A stretch of DNA of 34,374 bases from Actinomycetes bacterium (GTDB taxonomy: Bacteria > Actinomycetota > Actinomycetes > Actinomycetales > Actinomycetaceae). Shown here in pieces: positions 15,676 to 23,108 of this stretch (within the stretch, counting starts at the first letter, position 1; each line of letters begins with the position of its first letter). The DNA lies in the NCBI GenBank assembly GCA_023387755.1, contig JAEWHO010000092.1, positions 1 to 34,374 of the forward strand, in the 5' to 3' direction. Both the position numbers and the translations under genes were made by a program. The notes below the pieces were generated by a model. The model worked only from the letters and a program-made list of their open reading frames with translations, was not told where the DNA came from and did no database searches.

Positions 15676-16089
15676 TTACGCGCTCAACTGCCAGGCACGT
15701 GCGCAGCACCGGCCCACGCAGAGCACATATACCCGAGCTAGGAAAAGGCGAAAAACTCGTAACCCGGAGGTCGCAGGTTCAAATCCTGTCCCCGCTACTA
15801 TCCCGGCTGAGGCCTCACGATCACGTGATCGTGAGGCCTTCGTCATTTCTACGGCGTCGTTCGGCAAGAGCGCATTTAACGGAAGATCGAGCACCTGCGC
15901 TGCGGCAAGCAGGTCTTTGACAGTCCAAGCGGTACTCCCCGTCATCCGGCGTGACAATGATGCTGTCGTGACACCTAATGCATCTGCTAGCACGGTGCGC
16001 GTTACTCTCCGGCGATGCATCCAGATAAGTATGCGTTCCGGAATAAGCTCGTCAATGCTGAGAAAATCTTGTGTTATTGCAGCTGTCAT
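15676..16089 (-). CDS. XRE-type helix-turn-helix regulator reading through the attachment site
   Basis: 137 aa. Residues 15-75 (IWMHRRRVTRTVLADALGVT, SLSRRMTGSTAWTVKDLL) are a clear XRE/Cro helix-turn-helix. After LPLNALLPNDAVEM the frame continues through the 30-bp palindrome and then antisense through the tRNA 3' portion, giving the tell-tale VAGTGFEPATSGL, and ends 24 codons inside the element. The functional protein is probably the first 80-90 residues plus whatever tail each integration site supplies. Its stop lies only a few bases before the GTG of the integrase frame, so its transcript may run into int-parA-parB. It may regulate those genes or belong to an older resident element. Confidence 0.75.
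   Translation of the reverse strand: MTAAITQDFLSIDELIPERILIWMHRRRVTRTVLADALGVTTASLSRRMTGSTAWTVKDLLAAAQVLDLPLNALLPNDAVEMTKASRSRDREASAGIVAGTGFEPATSGLRVFRLFLARVYVLCVGRCCARAWQLSA
15756..15797 (+). other. Attachment site: 3' portion of a tRNA gene, probably tRNA-Thr(CGT)
   Basis: The sequence starts in an anticodon loop (CTCGTAA, 15756-15762, anticodon CGT). It continues with the 3' anticodon strand CCCGG, variable AGGTC, T-stem GCAGG, T-loop TTCAAAT, CCTGT, the 3' acceptor strand CCCCGCT (15790-15796) and discriminator A. The bases before it do not pair as a tRNA 5' half, so this is only the duplicated 3' end. That is the classic footprint of a tyrosine integrase using a tRNA gene. The intact tRNA and the other att copy should lie left of the window. 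The element lies to the left of this site. Confidence 0.85.
15810..15839. terminator. 30-bp perfect palindrome after the tRNA 3' end
   Basis: Bases 15810-15839 form a perfect palindrome centred on CACGTG, with arms running AGGCCTCACGATCAC and its complement. It starts 13 bases after the tRNA discriminator, followed by a weak T-containing stretch. The simplest reading is the transcription terminator of the intact tRNA gene. It also lies inside the XRE reading frame. Confidence 0.6.
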
Positions 16090-16108
16090 GTCGCATGAGT
16101 AGCAGGAG

Positions 16109-16234
16109 ATGCGTGACGTCGAACGTTATGGCGTCATCGCCGAGCAGCTAGCAGCGGTGCAAGAACGCTGTATTCAGTGGGGAACCAACCTGCTCCGCGA
16201 AGTAGATGGAGATTCTGAATTCACTGAAGACTAA
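16109..16234 (+). CDS. Small hypothetical protein
   Basis: 41 aa: MRDVERYGVIAEQLAAVQERCIQWGTNLLREVD followed by an acidic end. The composition is helical and plausible, and it is divergent from the XRE gene by 19 bases, as regulators and their small targets often are. AGGAG directly abuts the ATG, too close for a good ribosome site, so either a later start is used or the frame is not expressed. Not recognised. Confidence 0.35.
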   Translation: MRDVERYGVIAEQLAAVQERCIQWGTNLLREVDGDSEFTED

Positions 16235-16333
16235 CTAGGTTGAGTTGTTGAACGCAATTGGCGCAATCACCCGGCCCAACACCTTGGGGAACTAGCCAGT
16301 TGGAGGCGCTGGTGGGCGCTTGGGGCAGGGAGA

Positions 16334-16750
16334 TCATTCACGAGCGAATACCGCCCGCGTGATTTTCCCGTACATGGCGTTATCAATTCGGTAGTCCAGT
16401 TCCGCCACCTCCAAACGCTGCCGCCGCCGACCCGAGCCTCGAGTTGTCCATGCACCACTAATTTCATGCGGCCGAGCACCTGGCTCTCCAGGGGGTTCAG
16501 CTCCCACTCATCCAGGATGCCTGGTTCGGCGGGCAGGTGCTCCGGCCAATAGAGGCTAAGCCGCTCCCAGATGGGCAGATCCATAGGATAAAACGCCTCC
16601 GCCCGATTCCGGTTTTGGCAGGTCCCCTCCTCCGTCTCTCCTTCCTCATAGGGAAAGTGATAGCGGGTGGCGTCCCGTAATTCTTTGGCCAGCCCTTTAA
16701 GGGGGGGCGCCACCTAGCCGGTAGGCGGCGGTTGCGAATGGATCCGTCGT
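16334..16750 (-). pseudogene. Degenerate relative of the nested acidic protein gene
   Basis: The minus-strand translation contains DLPIWERLSLYWPEHLPAEP and GILDEWELNPLESQVLGRMK, matching DLPIWERLPIYWPEHLPAEA and VLDQWELNALERAVRDVMER of the nested gene, plus LAKELRD and FPYEEGETEE against the earlier part. Lesions: a 7-base G/C run at 16701-16707 separates an upstream frame (DPFATAAYRLGGAP) from the body; about 75 residues are missing between NRNRAEA and YPMDLPIWER; and after LEARVGG the frame shifts, with a plausible tail (QRLEVAELDYRIDNAMYGKI) ending at TGA 16334-16336. No good start codon is left; ACG stands where a start would be expected near 16750. The frame equivalent to the giant ORF has stops here, so the ancestor was a free-standing gene. 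Confidence 0.78.
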
Positions 16751-16836
16751 GATTACTTCCTTCCTTGGTGGGGCGGCAGGCGCTGTGGATCGACGCTGCT
16801 GCAAGGGCGTAACCACAGTGGAAATGTATCTATGGA

Positions 16837-16858
16837 GATATGTCTATATGGTGGTTGG
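16837..16858. promoter_or_regulatory. Motif shared with the copy-1 RHH leader
   Basis: TCTATGGAGATATGTCTATATGG resembles CATATGGAGGTGTGTCTAGATG at 12906-12927; most positions agree. It lies between the second RHH gene and the acidic pseudogene. A retained RHH binding site is the likely reading; it could also be a promoter remnant of the pseudogene. Confidence 0.35.
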
Positions 16859-16883
16859 TGCCCTGATGGCGTAGACAGAAGAT

Positions 16884-16912
16884 GAAAAAACGGGCGGCCC
16901 TTGGGCCGCCCG
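16884..16912 (-). terminator. Intrinsic terminator of the second RHH gene
   Basis: CGGGCGGCCC (16891-16900), a 2-base loop and GGGCCGCCCG (16903-16912) form a perfect 10-bp stem. On the minus strand it is followed by six T residues (AAAAAA at 16885-16890 on the plus strand). It begins 17 bases past the RHH stop codon. Confidence 0.88.
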
Positions 16913-16928
16913 CGTCGTCGTGAACTAC

Positions 16929-17087
16929 TTACGCGCCAGTGGGTTTATCGTGCTTGGCCAGATACTCCTGAACCGCAGTAATGATGATGTTGGTGACCGT
17001 TGTATCGTTCACCGCGGCATAGATACGCATGCGTTTGCTCAGGTCGGCAGGGCAGTTAAAGTGGACGTCTTTGAAAGCCTTCTCCAT
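16929..17087 (-). CDS. Small ribbon-helix-helix-like protein, copy 2
   Basis: 52 aa: MEKAFKDVHFNCPADL, SKRMRIYAAVNDTT, VTNIIITAVQEYLAK. It is closely related to the 56-aa protein at 12719-12889, with an identical KDVHFNCPA strand and matching helices, and it is intact. GGGAG stands 1-2 bases before the ATG region, which is short for a ribosome site. It has its own intrinsic terminator. Being outside the attachment site of the present element, it is probably left over from an older related element or belongs to a resident one. If it still binds DNA it could cross-regulate the newer copy. Confidence 0.8.
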   Translation of the reverse strand: MEKAFKDVHFNCPADLSKRMRIYAAVNDTTVTNIIITAVQEYLAKHDKPTGA

Positions 17088-17266
17088 ACTCCCAGTCTAT
17101 GCGCCCATGGCGCTATCTCCATCCCCTGCCCGCGAACTACCGCCTCCGGCAGCACACAGTCCATCCGGGTGAAGATCATCGCGTCTGGTTTGCGCTGCTG
17201 CGCCGCGCCTTCAAAATACTTCCCGCGCTGCTCAGTCGCCCATTCGCAAAGCAGAGGGCAGCAACT
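17039..17266 (-). pseudogene. Possible coding remnant upstream of RHH copy 2
   Basis: A frame open between TAG (17267-17269) and TGA (17039-17041) reads WATEQRGKYFEGAAQQRKPD, then AMIFTRMDCVLPEAVVRGQG and MEIAPWAHRLGVWRRL. The composition is balanced and protein-like, unlike the opposite-strand frame over the same bases, but there is no ATG/GTG start near the front, and the end overlaps the RHH gene. It is probably the tail of a lost gene. No family recognised. Confidence 0.25.
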
Positions 17267-17269
17267 CTA

Positions 17270-17613
17270 GGCGGTTGTGGGTAGGGTCGGTGCCACCCGT
17301 AGTCCATATGGCGAGCGGCGATAGGTGCATTGTCACAGTTCTGCGCTGTCATGCTATTACATTGCAACCCCAAGCATAAAACCCTGTATAGCGATAAATA
17401 CGTGTTTATTCTGATAGAAGGATGATGGACCATACCGGCAGGGAATAGGCTTTAATTCGTTATATATATTGGTGTTATCCTGTAATCAACGTTTGCGAAA
17501 GGCTGATTATTCTGCACAAAAGTCGAATTCCGTTGAACTCGTGCACGCGTAGGGGTGTAAACGTCTATTGGAGAGGGGGGGAACAGTCTAGCGGCAATTA
17601 TTTTTGTAATCCC
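17270..17613. other. Intergenic stretch with no gene, AT-richer than its surroundings
   Basis: No convincing ORF on either strand. From about 17340 the base composition turns AT-rich (for example TTTAATTCGTTATATATATT near 17450) compared with the GC-rich flanks. It marks the boundary between the element scar and the Tat-secreted protein gene. It may hold a long leader or regulatory region; I see no hairpin or repeat that stands out. Confidence 0.6.
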
Positions 17614-17643
17614 TTGACAAGTTTCTGCGTCCGCAGTTAACGT
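17614..17643 (+). promoter_or_regulatory. Promoter of the Tat-secreted protein gene
   Basis: TTGACA at 17614-17619 is a consensus -35 box. After 18 bases TAACGT (17638-17643) fits the actinobacterial TAnnnT -10 pattern. It would start a transcript near 17650 with a leader of about 78 bases before ATG 17728. Confidence 0.6.
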
Positions 17644-17727
17644 CATGATTGTTCCAACCAGGCGAATTCAGCTACCGCCATTTAGGTCGCTGAATGACCA
17701 TGTGAGATCGAATCCAGGACGGAAAAT

Positions 17728-18849
17728 ATGACGACTAATGTTTCGCGCCGTACCGTGGCCAAAGGTGCGGTTTGGGCGGTGCCCGCAGTTGTAACCGCCT
17801 CCGCAGTCCCCGCGTTCGCTGCTTCTCCTGAAGCGTGCGATACCTTCAAGATGAACTGGTCCGAGGGGATTGGCGCATTCGTCGGATTCCCGTTCCGTGC
17901 GGTTCCCGTCGGCTCGGAGAGTAATGATCCCACGCTCAATGTTCCGCTTGCTGTCGAAACGGCCGACGGGCAAAATCCGGTTCAGGGATGGGTGTACAAG
18001 GGCGGATTGCCGGAGTCGCTGACGTTCGACTCCTCCAAGAACCTCATCGTTGGCACTCCCTTGCTCAAGGATGCTGGTGTTCATAACGTAGTCTTCGAAG
18101 TTAGGCTCAAGAATGGTCAAACCTGCAACCACATCGTGCCGGTGACGATCAAGGAGTTCGCGGCAGAAGGGCGTTGGACCTGCAACTGGGGCGGGGGCAA
18201 ACAAACGGCTAACGTTATCGGTGTGCACTGGCGCAACAGCACTGACACGCCTATTTGTGGCTCTGACTTCAAGATGCGCCTGTGGATGCATGCGGTTAAC
18301 GCTGACCTAAGCCCGAAGACTAGCGGCGTGAGCATGATGGCTGCTCCGCTGTCCTCCATCAATATCTCTAACTACTCCACGACGTCGGGGAAGTGGTCTG
18401 TCGGGTCCCCGGCAAACCAGAACCTCCTCGTTCAGGACTGGGACGGCCGTGGACTCTTCTGTGAGCCGAACAAGTTGGGTCTGGACGGGCACGTGCCCAT
18501 CGACAGTTGGACCGACATTAATACTGTCCGCTACCTGACCGCTTGGGCGGGTGGGAAGTGTACTTTTGACCTGCTTAAGAAGCATGGCGTTACCCGCATC
18601 GGTGAAGGCTACTGGGACCTTAAACTTGAGGAAGGCGCATGTATCCTTCCAGGCGAGGCCATTCATATTCAGATCGGCCAGGTTGGCCCCAACACAGTGC
18701 CGTGGATTGGCACCATGGACGTCACCACCCCGGTTGTCAACACAACCCTCAGCTCAGTGGGTAACACCTATTACCACTCCGGTTGGGATCAGCCACTAGC
18801 ACGGCTCAACACCCCCGGTGTCAACGGCGGCATTAACGGCCTCTTCTAA
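17728..18849 (+). CDS. Tat-exported surface protein with an Ig-like domain
   Basis: 373 aa. The N-terminal end NVSRRTVAKGAVWAVPAVV has the twin arginines (R7, R8) and hydrophobic core of a Tat signal, with a likely cut after VPAFA (residue 31). Residues about 40-150 include GLPESLTFDSSKNLIVGTP and HNVVFEVRLKNG, the pattern of putative Ig (He_PIG) domains. The C-terminal part has paired cysteines and no LPxTG motif or terminal membrane helix, so it is secreted or held non-covalently. Tat export suggests folding before export, perhaps to form disulphides or hold a cofactor. A consensus promoter precedes it and a strong hairpin follows. I cannot name a more exact family. Confidence 0.82.
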   Translation: MTTNVSRRTVAKGAVWAVPAVVTASAVPAFAASPEACDTFKMNWSEGIGAFVGFPFRAVPVGSESNDPTLNVPLAVETADGQNPVQGWVYKGGLPESLTFDSSKNLIVGTPLLKDAGVHNVVFEVRLKNGQTCNHIVPVTIKEFAAEGRWTCNWGGGKQTANVIGVHWRNSTDTPICGSDFKMRLWMHAVNADLSPKTSGVSMMAAPLSSINISNYSTTSGKWSVGSPANQNLLVQDWDGRGLFCEPNKLGLDGHVPIDSWTDINTVRYLTAWAGGKCTFDLLKKHGVTRIGEGYWDLKLEEGACILPGEAIHIQIGQVGPNTVPWIGTMDVTTPVVNTTLSSVGNTYYHSGWDQPLARLNTPGVNGGINGLF

Positions 18850-18882
18850 ACCCGTTATCTGCTGCACCTAGCATGCACATGT

Positions 18883-18912
18883 GGAGGGGCGCTCGGTATC
18901 GAGCGCCCCTCC
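18883..18912 (+). terminator. Hairpin terminator after the Tat-secreted protein gene
   Basis: GGAGGGGCGCTCG (18883-18895) pairs perfectly with CGAGCGCCCCTCC (18900-18912) over a 4-base loop, 33 bases after the stop codon. No T run follows. It separates this gene from the radical SAM gene. Confidence 0.75.
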
Positions 18913-19006
18913 AGTGCGTCTATTGGGCCACACTTGTTTGAGCTTGGCCGCCGTATTGTCTAGGCGCGATACGGTGGAAGCAGCACTCATAACGAACGGA
19001 AACACC

Positions 19007-20194
19007 ATGGCCCACCCCCACGGCCCCGCCGGCCACCCGGTAGTTCGACGAATCCGGCATAACCTGGATGAGAAACCTTTCATGGTCATCTGGGAGGTGA
19101 CGCGCGCCTGCCAGCTGGTGTGCAAACATTGCCGGGCTGAAGCGCAGAAAACGGCCGCGCCGGGCCAGCTCACCACCGCTGAAGGTAAAGCCCTCCTGGA
19201 TGCCTTAGCGTCCTACGAGCACCCCCGGCCGATGATCGTCTTTACCGGGGGTGACTGTTTTGAGCGGGAGGACCTGGTCGAACTGGTCCGTTATGGCACC
19301 GATGCTGGCCTCCATATCTCCATCTCCCCGTCCGTGACGCCGCTGTTCACACGGGAGCGAGTGGCTGCATTGAAAGCCGCCGGCGGTCATGCCATGAGCG
19401 TCTCCCTCGATGGAGCTACCGCCGCCACCCACGATGCCTTCCGAGGGTTTGAGGGGACCTTCGAGCGCACCTTAGAGGCCGCCCAGATCATCCAAGAAGA
19501 AGGGTTCCGGCTGCAAATCAACACCACCCTCACCCGCTCCAATATTCACGAAGCCCCCCAGATGCTGGCGAACGCCATCGAAGCGAAAGCCTTCATGTGG
19601 TACATCTTCTTACTCGTGCCCACCGGGCGCGGGGCAGACCTTGACGCCCTCGACCCGCGCGAACGCGAAGACGTGCTCAACTGGCTCCATGACGTCTCGG
19701 ACCGGATCGCGATTAAAACCACCGAGGCCCCCCAGTATCGGCGCATCGCCCTACAGCGCGAGACCTTCCGAGAGACCGGTGAGCTGCCTGCCGGCGTCGC
19801 CCACCCTGACGAACGCGGAGCCCTGTACCGCGAACTCACCGAAAAAACCATCGCCCTACTCGGGGAGCATCCCCCCAAGGCTCGGGTGCCGCGCCCGCCG
19901 CTGGCGATTAACTCCGGATCCGGTTTCGCGTTCGTCTCCCACCTCGGGGACGTCTACCCGTCCGGGTTCCTACCCATCCCGGTCGGCAATGTGCGTGAGC
20001 GCCCGTTCGCCGAGCTGTACCGCGACACTGAGGTGATGCAGAATCTGCGGCGGCCGAATCTCTTCGGTGGCCACTGCGGGGTATGCGAGTTCAACGCCCT
20101 GTGCGGCGGTTCGCGCTCCACCGCTTATGCCCTCACCGGGGACTATCTAGCCGCCGACCCGACCTGCGCCTATATCCCGCAAGCCGCCCGCTAA
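19007..20194 (+). CDS. Radical SAM/SPASM protein, TIGR04053-like
   Basis: 395 aa. The radical SAM cluster motif is CQLVCKHC (Cys35, 39, 42), preceded by EKPFMVIWEVTRA. The following IVFTGGDCFEREDL and ISPSVTPL match the TIGR04053 group common in actinobacteria. A SPASM-type auxiliary cluster is at the end (GHCGVCEFNALCGGSR and a last Cys before AYIP). FVSHLGDVYPSGFLPIPVGN is another family block. Substrates of this group are not established; relatives act on peptides or haem-like precursors. ATG 19007 was chosen because homology starts there; the open frame above runs through the terminator hairpin. No precursor peptide is visible beside it. Confidence 0.88.
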   Translation: MAHPHGPAGHPVVRRIRHNLDEKPFMVIWEVTRACQLVCKHCRAEAQKTAAPGQLTTAEGKALLDALASYEHPRPMIVFTGGDCFEREDLVELVRYGTDAGLHISISPSVTPLFTRERVAALKAAGGHAMSVSLDGATAATHDAFRGFEGTFERTLEAAQIIQEEGFRLQINTTLTRSNIHEAPQMLANAIEAKAFMWYIFLLVPTGRGADLDALDPREREDVLNWLHDVSDRIAIKTTEAPQYRRIALQRETFRETGELPAGVAHPDERGALYRELTEKTIALLGEHPPKARVPRPPLAINSGSGFAFVSHLGDVYPSGFLPIPVGNVRERPFAELYRDTEVMQNLRRPNLFGGHCGVCEFNALCGGSRSTAYALTGDYLAADPTCAYIPQAAR

Positions 20195-20251
20195 CTGGCT
20201 CCCGCTAATTGGTGATCTGCCAACTGGTTGACCTTTTAACTGGCCCGCTCC

Positions 20252-20791
20252 CTAATCCTTAACGGCGCGACTCGGCTTCCACAACACCAGAACGACGGCG
20301 ATTATCGCTACCGCCCCAACGGCGGCAAAACGCAGCGCGGTGTACTGCATGAGTCCACTCGCAGCCAGAAGGAAGGGCGCTGCCAAAAGGATCTGCGCGA
20401 TCAGCTGAATCGCTATTCCATGGCGGAGCTGTTGGCCCAGTACTGCCAACTCGACTCGCCAGTTAAGTTGGGTGCGTTCGCTAACCCAGGCGGAGATGAG
20501 GATCAGGTGGGTTAGGAATATGATCGCAGCGGCATTGAGCCACCACTGCCAGCTGAGGGAGGCAGAGCCGTCAGCAACGCGGTCCGGTAGCCAACCGACG
20601 ATGGCCGCAAATGCGATCGCCCATAACGGGGCCCAGGCGCCGGTGGAGGTCGCAGCGAGCAGCGCCGTCACCACTATCATCCACCAGGGGGCGTGCCACA
20701 AGAGCCCCACCGTAACTGCCGCTATTACCCGCAAGGCCACGAGCGCCCATACGGGAATAGTCGGGCCGGTTTGGAACTTTAGGCCGCTCAT
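20252..20791 (-). CDS. Integral membrane protein at the end of the MoxR-DUF58 operon
   Basis: 179 aa with about five hydrophobic segments (near residues 14-32, 38-65, 85-105, 128-147, 150-170). Not recognised. It overlaps the DUF58 stop as ATGA and closes an operon of seven genes from thyA. It is likely a membrane partner of the DUF58/MoxR pair. Confidence 0.75.
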   Translation of the reverse strand: MSGLKFQTGPTIPVWALVALRVIAAVTVGLLWHAPWWMIVVTALLAATSTGAWAPLWAIAFAAIVGWLPDRVADGSASLSWQWWLNAAAIIFLTHLILISAWVSERTQLNWRVELAVLGQQLRHGIAIQLIAQILLAAPFLLAASGLMQYTALRFAAVGAVAIIAVVLVLWKPSRAVKD

Positions 20792-22140
20792 TTCTGCCTT
20801 CCTCCTGCTGTGCAGAGGGTTATCCAGTCAGTCAGGTCCGGCCCGGACATCTCCCTCCAGGATACCGGGGTGATCCCCGCTTCCCGTAGCCGCGCCAGCC
20901 GATTCAGCCGTTCCGCAAACTCCACGCGCAGGGCCGCGGCTAGGGCAGCGTCTTTCGTGTTGATCCCCGGGGGAAGAACGTCAATAACGTATACCTGATG
21001 GCCATTGTGCGCCCAGTGGAGGGCGAGCTCGGCGGCGGCGTCATCAAGCAGCGTTGAGATCAGCCAGATAGCGGCCGATGAAGTGATCCGCGGAGCGCGC
21101 ACCTGCCCAAAGGCGCGACGCGGCGGCCGCGCGATAGTGAGCCGACGGGTGATACGCTCCTCAGCCCGCTTCCCGGCTGCTGGGCGGGCAATATGTTCCG
21201 GATCGGCCAGATCAATCAGCCCCACCCGATCCCCAGCCTGCAGGTGCGCGTGCGCAACAGCCAACGCCGCCGTGCGGGCTCGATCCAGGCTGGTAGCCTC
21301 GGTGGGATGGATAGAGCCAGCCCCGGCCCACGTATCCGCATCCGGGCCAATATCGTCACGCGAATCCACAACTACCATCACCACAGCTTCGGCTCCGGCA
21401 TGAGCACGCACCGCATAGAGCTGCTCCACATCTTCGCCGACGGCGTGGCGCGCGGTGGCGCGCCAGGAGATCCGGGACAGGCGCGCGCCGGCCATATAGG
21501 GAGCAACATCAAAGAACCGGGTACCGTGGCCGGCGCGGCGCGCTTCGCGCGGCCCCCACGCACCAACCAGGCGCTGCAACTGCGGGAGCTGAGGTAGCGG
21601 CACGAGGCGAGGCGCTGAGTACAGCCGCAATGGTGCCATGTGCATGAGCGCACTGGCGCGGCCGGCACCCTGGGAGCGGACCTCTAAGCACAGAGCCTCT
21701 AACGGGCCGGTGCGCACACACTCCTGTTCCACCGGCAGGTGCCTAAACCAGGCTCCACCTGCGGCGCGTATGGAGCGCTTGGCAGTGCTGTCCCGGGCAG
21801 GACGTTCGGCGGCCACTACAACGCCAGCGGGGATACCGTCGACCCCTGCGCAGCGCACCTGCAGCGCAGATGGGAGCGCCCCGGTCCCAGCGATCTCTAT
21901 AACCCCGGTGAGCTTGCCATCAGCAATCTCAGCTTGCGCCCGGTTCACCACCACCTGCGCGGGGGAGGGGCACATAACAATCAGCAGGCACAGCACCGCC
22001 AGGGCGCCGAGCTCTGGATGCGCCGTCAAGACGGCGATGGCAGCGAGTAAAACCCCGGTGAAGGTCACTCCCGCGTGGAGCAGGGAGACGTATTCACTGC
22101 GGCTCGAGACCTCTCCGGCGGGCAGATGTGAGTTCGTCAC
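20788..22140 (-). CDS. DUF58 domain protein
   Basis: 450 aa. Two membrane helices lie near residues 22-60. The DUF58 core shows RFFDVAPYMAGARLSRISWRATARH, the family's motif, followed by a von Willebrand A-like region (EAVVMVVVDSRDDIGPDAD, later GDRVGLIDLADPE). Partners of MoxR ATPases of this kind are thought to help assemble or insert cofactors in membrane or envelope complexes; the target here is unknown. It overlaps MoxR and the following membrane protein by 4 bases each. Confidence 0.85.
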   Translation of the reverse strand: MTNSHLPAGEVSSRSEYVSLLHAGVTFTGVLLAAIAVLTAHPELGALAVLCLLIVMCPSPAQVVVNRAQAEIADGKLTGVIEIAGTGALPSALQVRCAGVDGIPAGVVVAAERPARDSTAKRSIRAAGGAWFRHLPVEQECVRTGPLEALCLEVRSQGAGRASALMHMAPLRLYSAPRLVPLPQLPQLQRLVGAWGPREARRAGHGTRFFDVAPYMAGARLSRISWRATARHAVGEDVEQLYAVRAHAGAEAVVMVVVDSRDDIGPDADTWAGAGSIHPTEATSLDRARTAALAVAHAHLQAGDRVGLIDLADPEHIARPAAGKRAEERITRRLTIARPPRRAFGQVRAPRITSSAAIWLISTLLDDAAAELALHWAHNGHQVYVIDVLPPGINTKDAALAAALRVEFAERLNRLARLREAGITPVSWREMSGPDLTDWITLCTAGGRQK

Positions 22141-23108
22141 GAGACTGCAGGAACCGGAACTGAGCCGAGCACGCTATCAATCACTTGCGCGCCGGTCACG
22201 CCACTAGCCCAGGCCCGCGCCGTCAAGCTGAGTCGGTGAGCGAGCGCTGCCGGAGCTGCCTCGTGGACGTCGTCGGGAATAATGTAATCCCGCCCCGCAA
22301 TGGCTGCGCGGGCGCGGCACAGCAGCAGCAGAGCCTGGGTGCCGCGCGGAGAGACGCCAACTTCCACGTCCTCGTGGTGGCGGGTGGCGCTGGCGATGCG
22401 CACACAGTAGGTGACGATATCGGGGCTGACGTCAATCTGTTCCACGCCGGCTTGCATGGCTTGCACCGTGGCGGCGTCAACGATCTGGTCCACACTGGTG
22501 GCCTCCTGGCGGCGGGCTACGCGGTTGAGCAGGATCTGGGTCTCTGCCTCCACCGGTAGGTATCCCACCGATAGGCGCACCATGAATCGGTCAAGCTGCG
22601 CTTCGGGCAGCGGGAAGGTGCCCTCCAACTCCACCGGGTTCGAGGTGGCGATGACATGGAAGGGGCGGGGCAGCGCATAGGTAGTTCCCTCCACGGACAC
22701 CTGCCCTTCAGCCATGGCTTCCAGCAGCGCGGACTGGGTGCGCGGGGAAGTACGGTTGATTTCGTCAGCCAGCAGCAGGCCAGTAAAGACGGGGCCGCGG
22801 CGGAAGGAGAATTCGCGGGTGGAGGGGTCCCACACATAGGAGCCGGTCACGTCGGCAGGCAGCAGGTCGGGCGTGCACTGCAGACGTGTGAACTCCAGCC
22901 CGAGAGCGGCCGCCAGGGAGCGAGCCGCCACCGTTTTGCCGAGCCCGGGTAGGTCCTCAAAGAGCACGTGCCCGCCCGCCAAGACCGCCGATAACGCGAT
23001 CGTGAGCGGTTGTTCCATCCCGACGACGACGCGCTGCACGGCCGCTAAAACGTCCTGACTGATCCGGCTGATGTCCTGCACGCTGGCGGGTGTGACGGTC
23101 TGGTTCAT
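22137..23108 (-). CDS. MoxR-family AAA+ ATPase
   Basis: 323 aa. Walker A is DLPGLGKT (about residues 53-60), Walker B LLADEINR, sensor 1 VIATSNPVELEGTFPLPEAQLDRF, and a C-terminal lid follows. This is the full MoxR pattern at normal length. MoxR proteins act as chaperone-like ATPases on partner proteins with DUF58 or VWA domains, and the DUF58 gene follows with an ATGA overlap. Confidence 0.93.
   Translation of the reverse strand: MNQTVTPASVQDISRISQDVLAAVQRVVVGMEQPLTIALSAVLAGGHVLFEDLPGLGKTVAARSLAAALGLEFTRLQCTPDLLPADVTGSYVWDPSTREFSFRRGPVFTGLLLADEINRTSPRTQSALLEAMAEGQVSVEGTTYALPRPFHVIATSNPVELEGTFPLPEAQLDRFMVRLSVGYLPVEAETQILLNRVARRQEATSVDQIVDAATVQAMQAGVEQIDVSPDIVTYCVRIASATRHHEDVEVGVSPRGTQALLLLCRARAAIAGRDYIIPDDVHEAAPAALAHRLSLTARAWASGVTGAQVIDSVLGSVPVPAVS

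Noticed and set aside
15676..15760. A conserved protein domain GTGFEPATSGL at the end of the XRE protein
   Set aside because: It is the antisense translation of the tRNA 3' end, a well-known artefact.
15756..15797. A complete tRNA gene
   Set aside because: Only the part from the anticodon loop to the discriminator is present; the bases upstream do not form the D-arm or the 5' acceptor strand.
17099..17284. A plus-strand ORF of 61 codons
   Set aside because: No ribosome site and Arg/Leu-rich shadow-like composition; the minus frame over the same bases looks more protein-like, and it too is weak.
15798..17300. A second complete integrated element right of the attachment site
   Set aside because: No integrase and no second copy of the tRNA 3' sequence were found further right; only fragments remain.
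18881..19006. An upstream extension of the radical SAM protein by 42 residues
   Set aside because: It reads through the hairpin terminator, and family similarity begins only after ATG 19007.
17728..20194. The Tat-secreted protein and radical SAM gene as a peptide-modification pair
   Set aside because: A strong terminator separates them, the Tat protein is large and folded-looking, and no precursor-like core peptide is visible.
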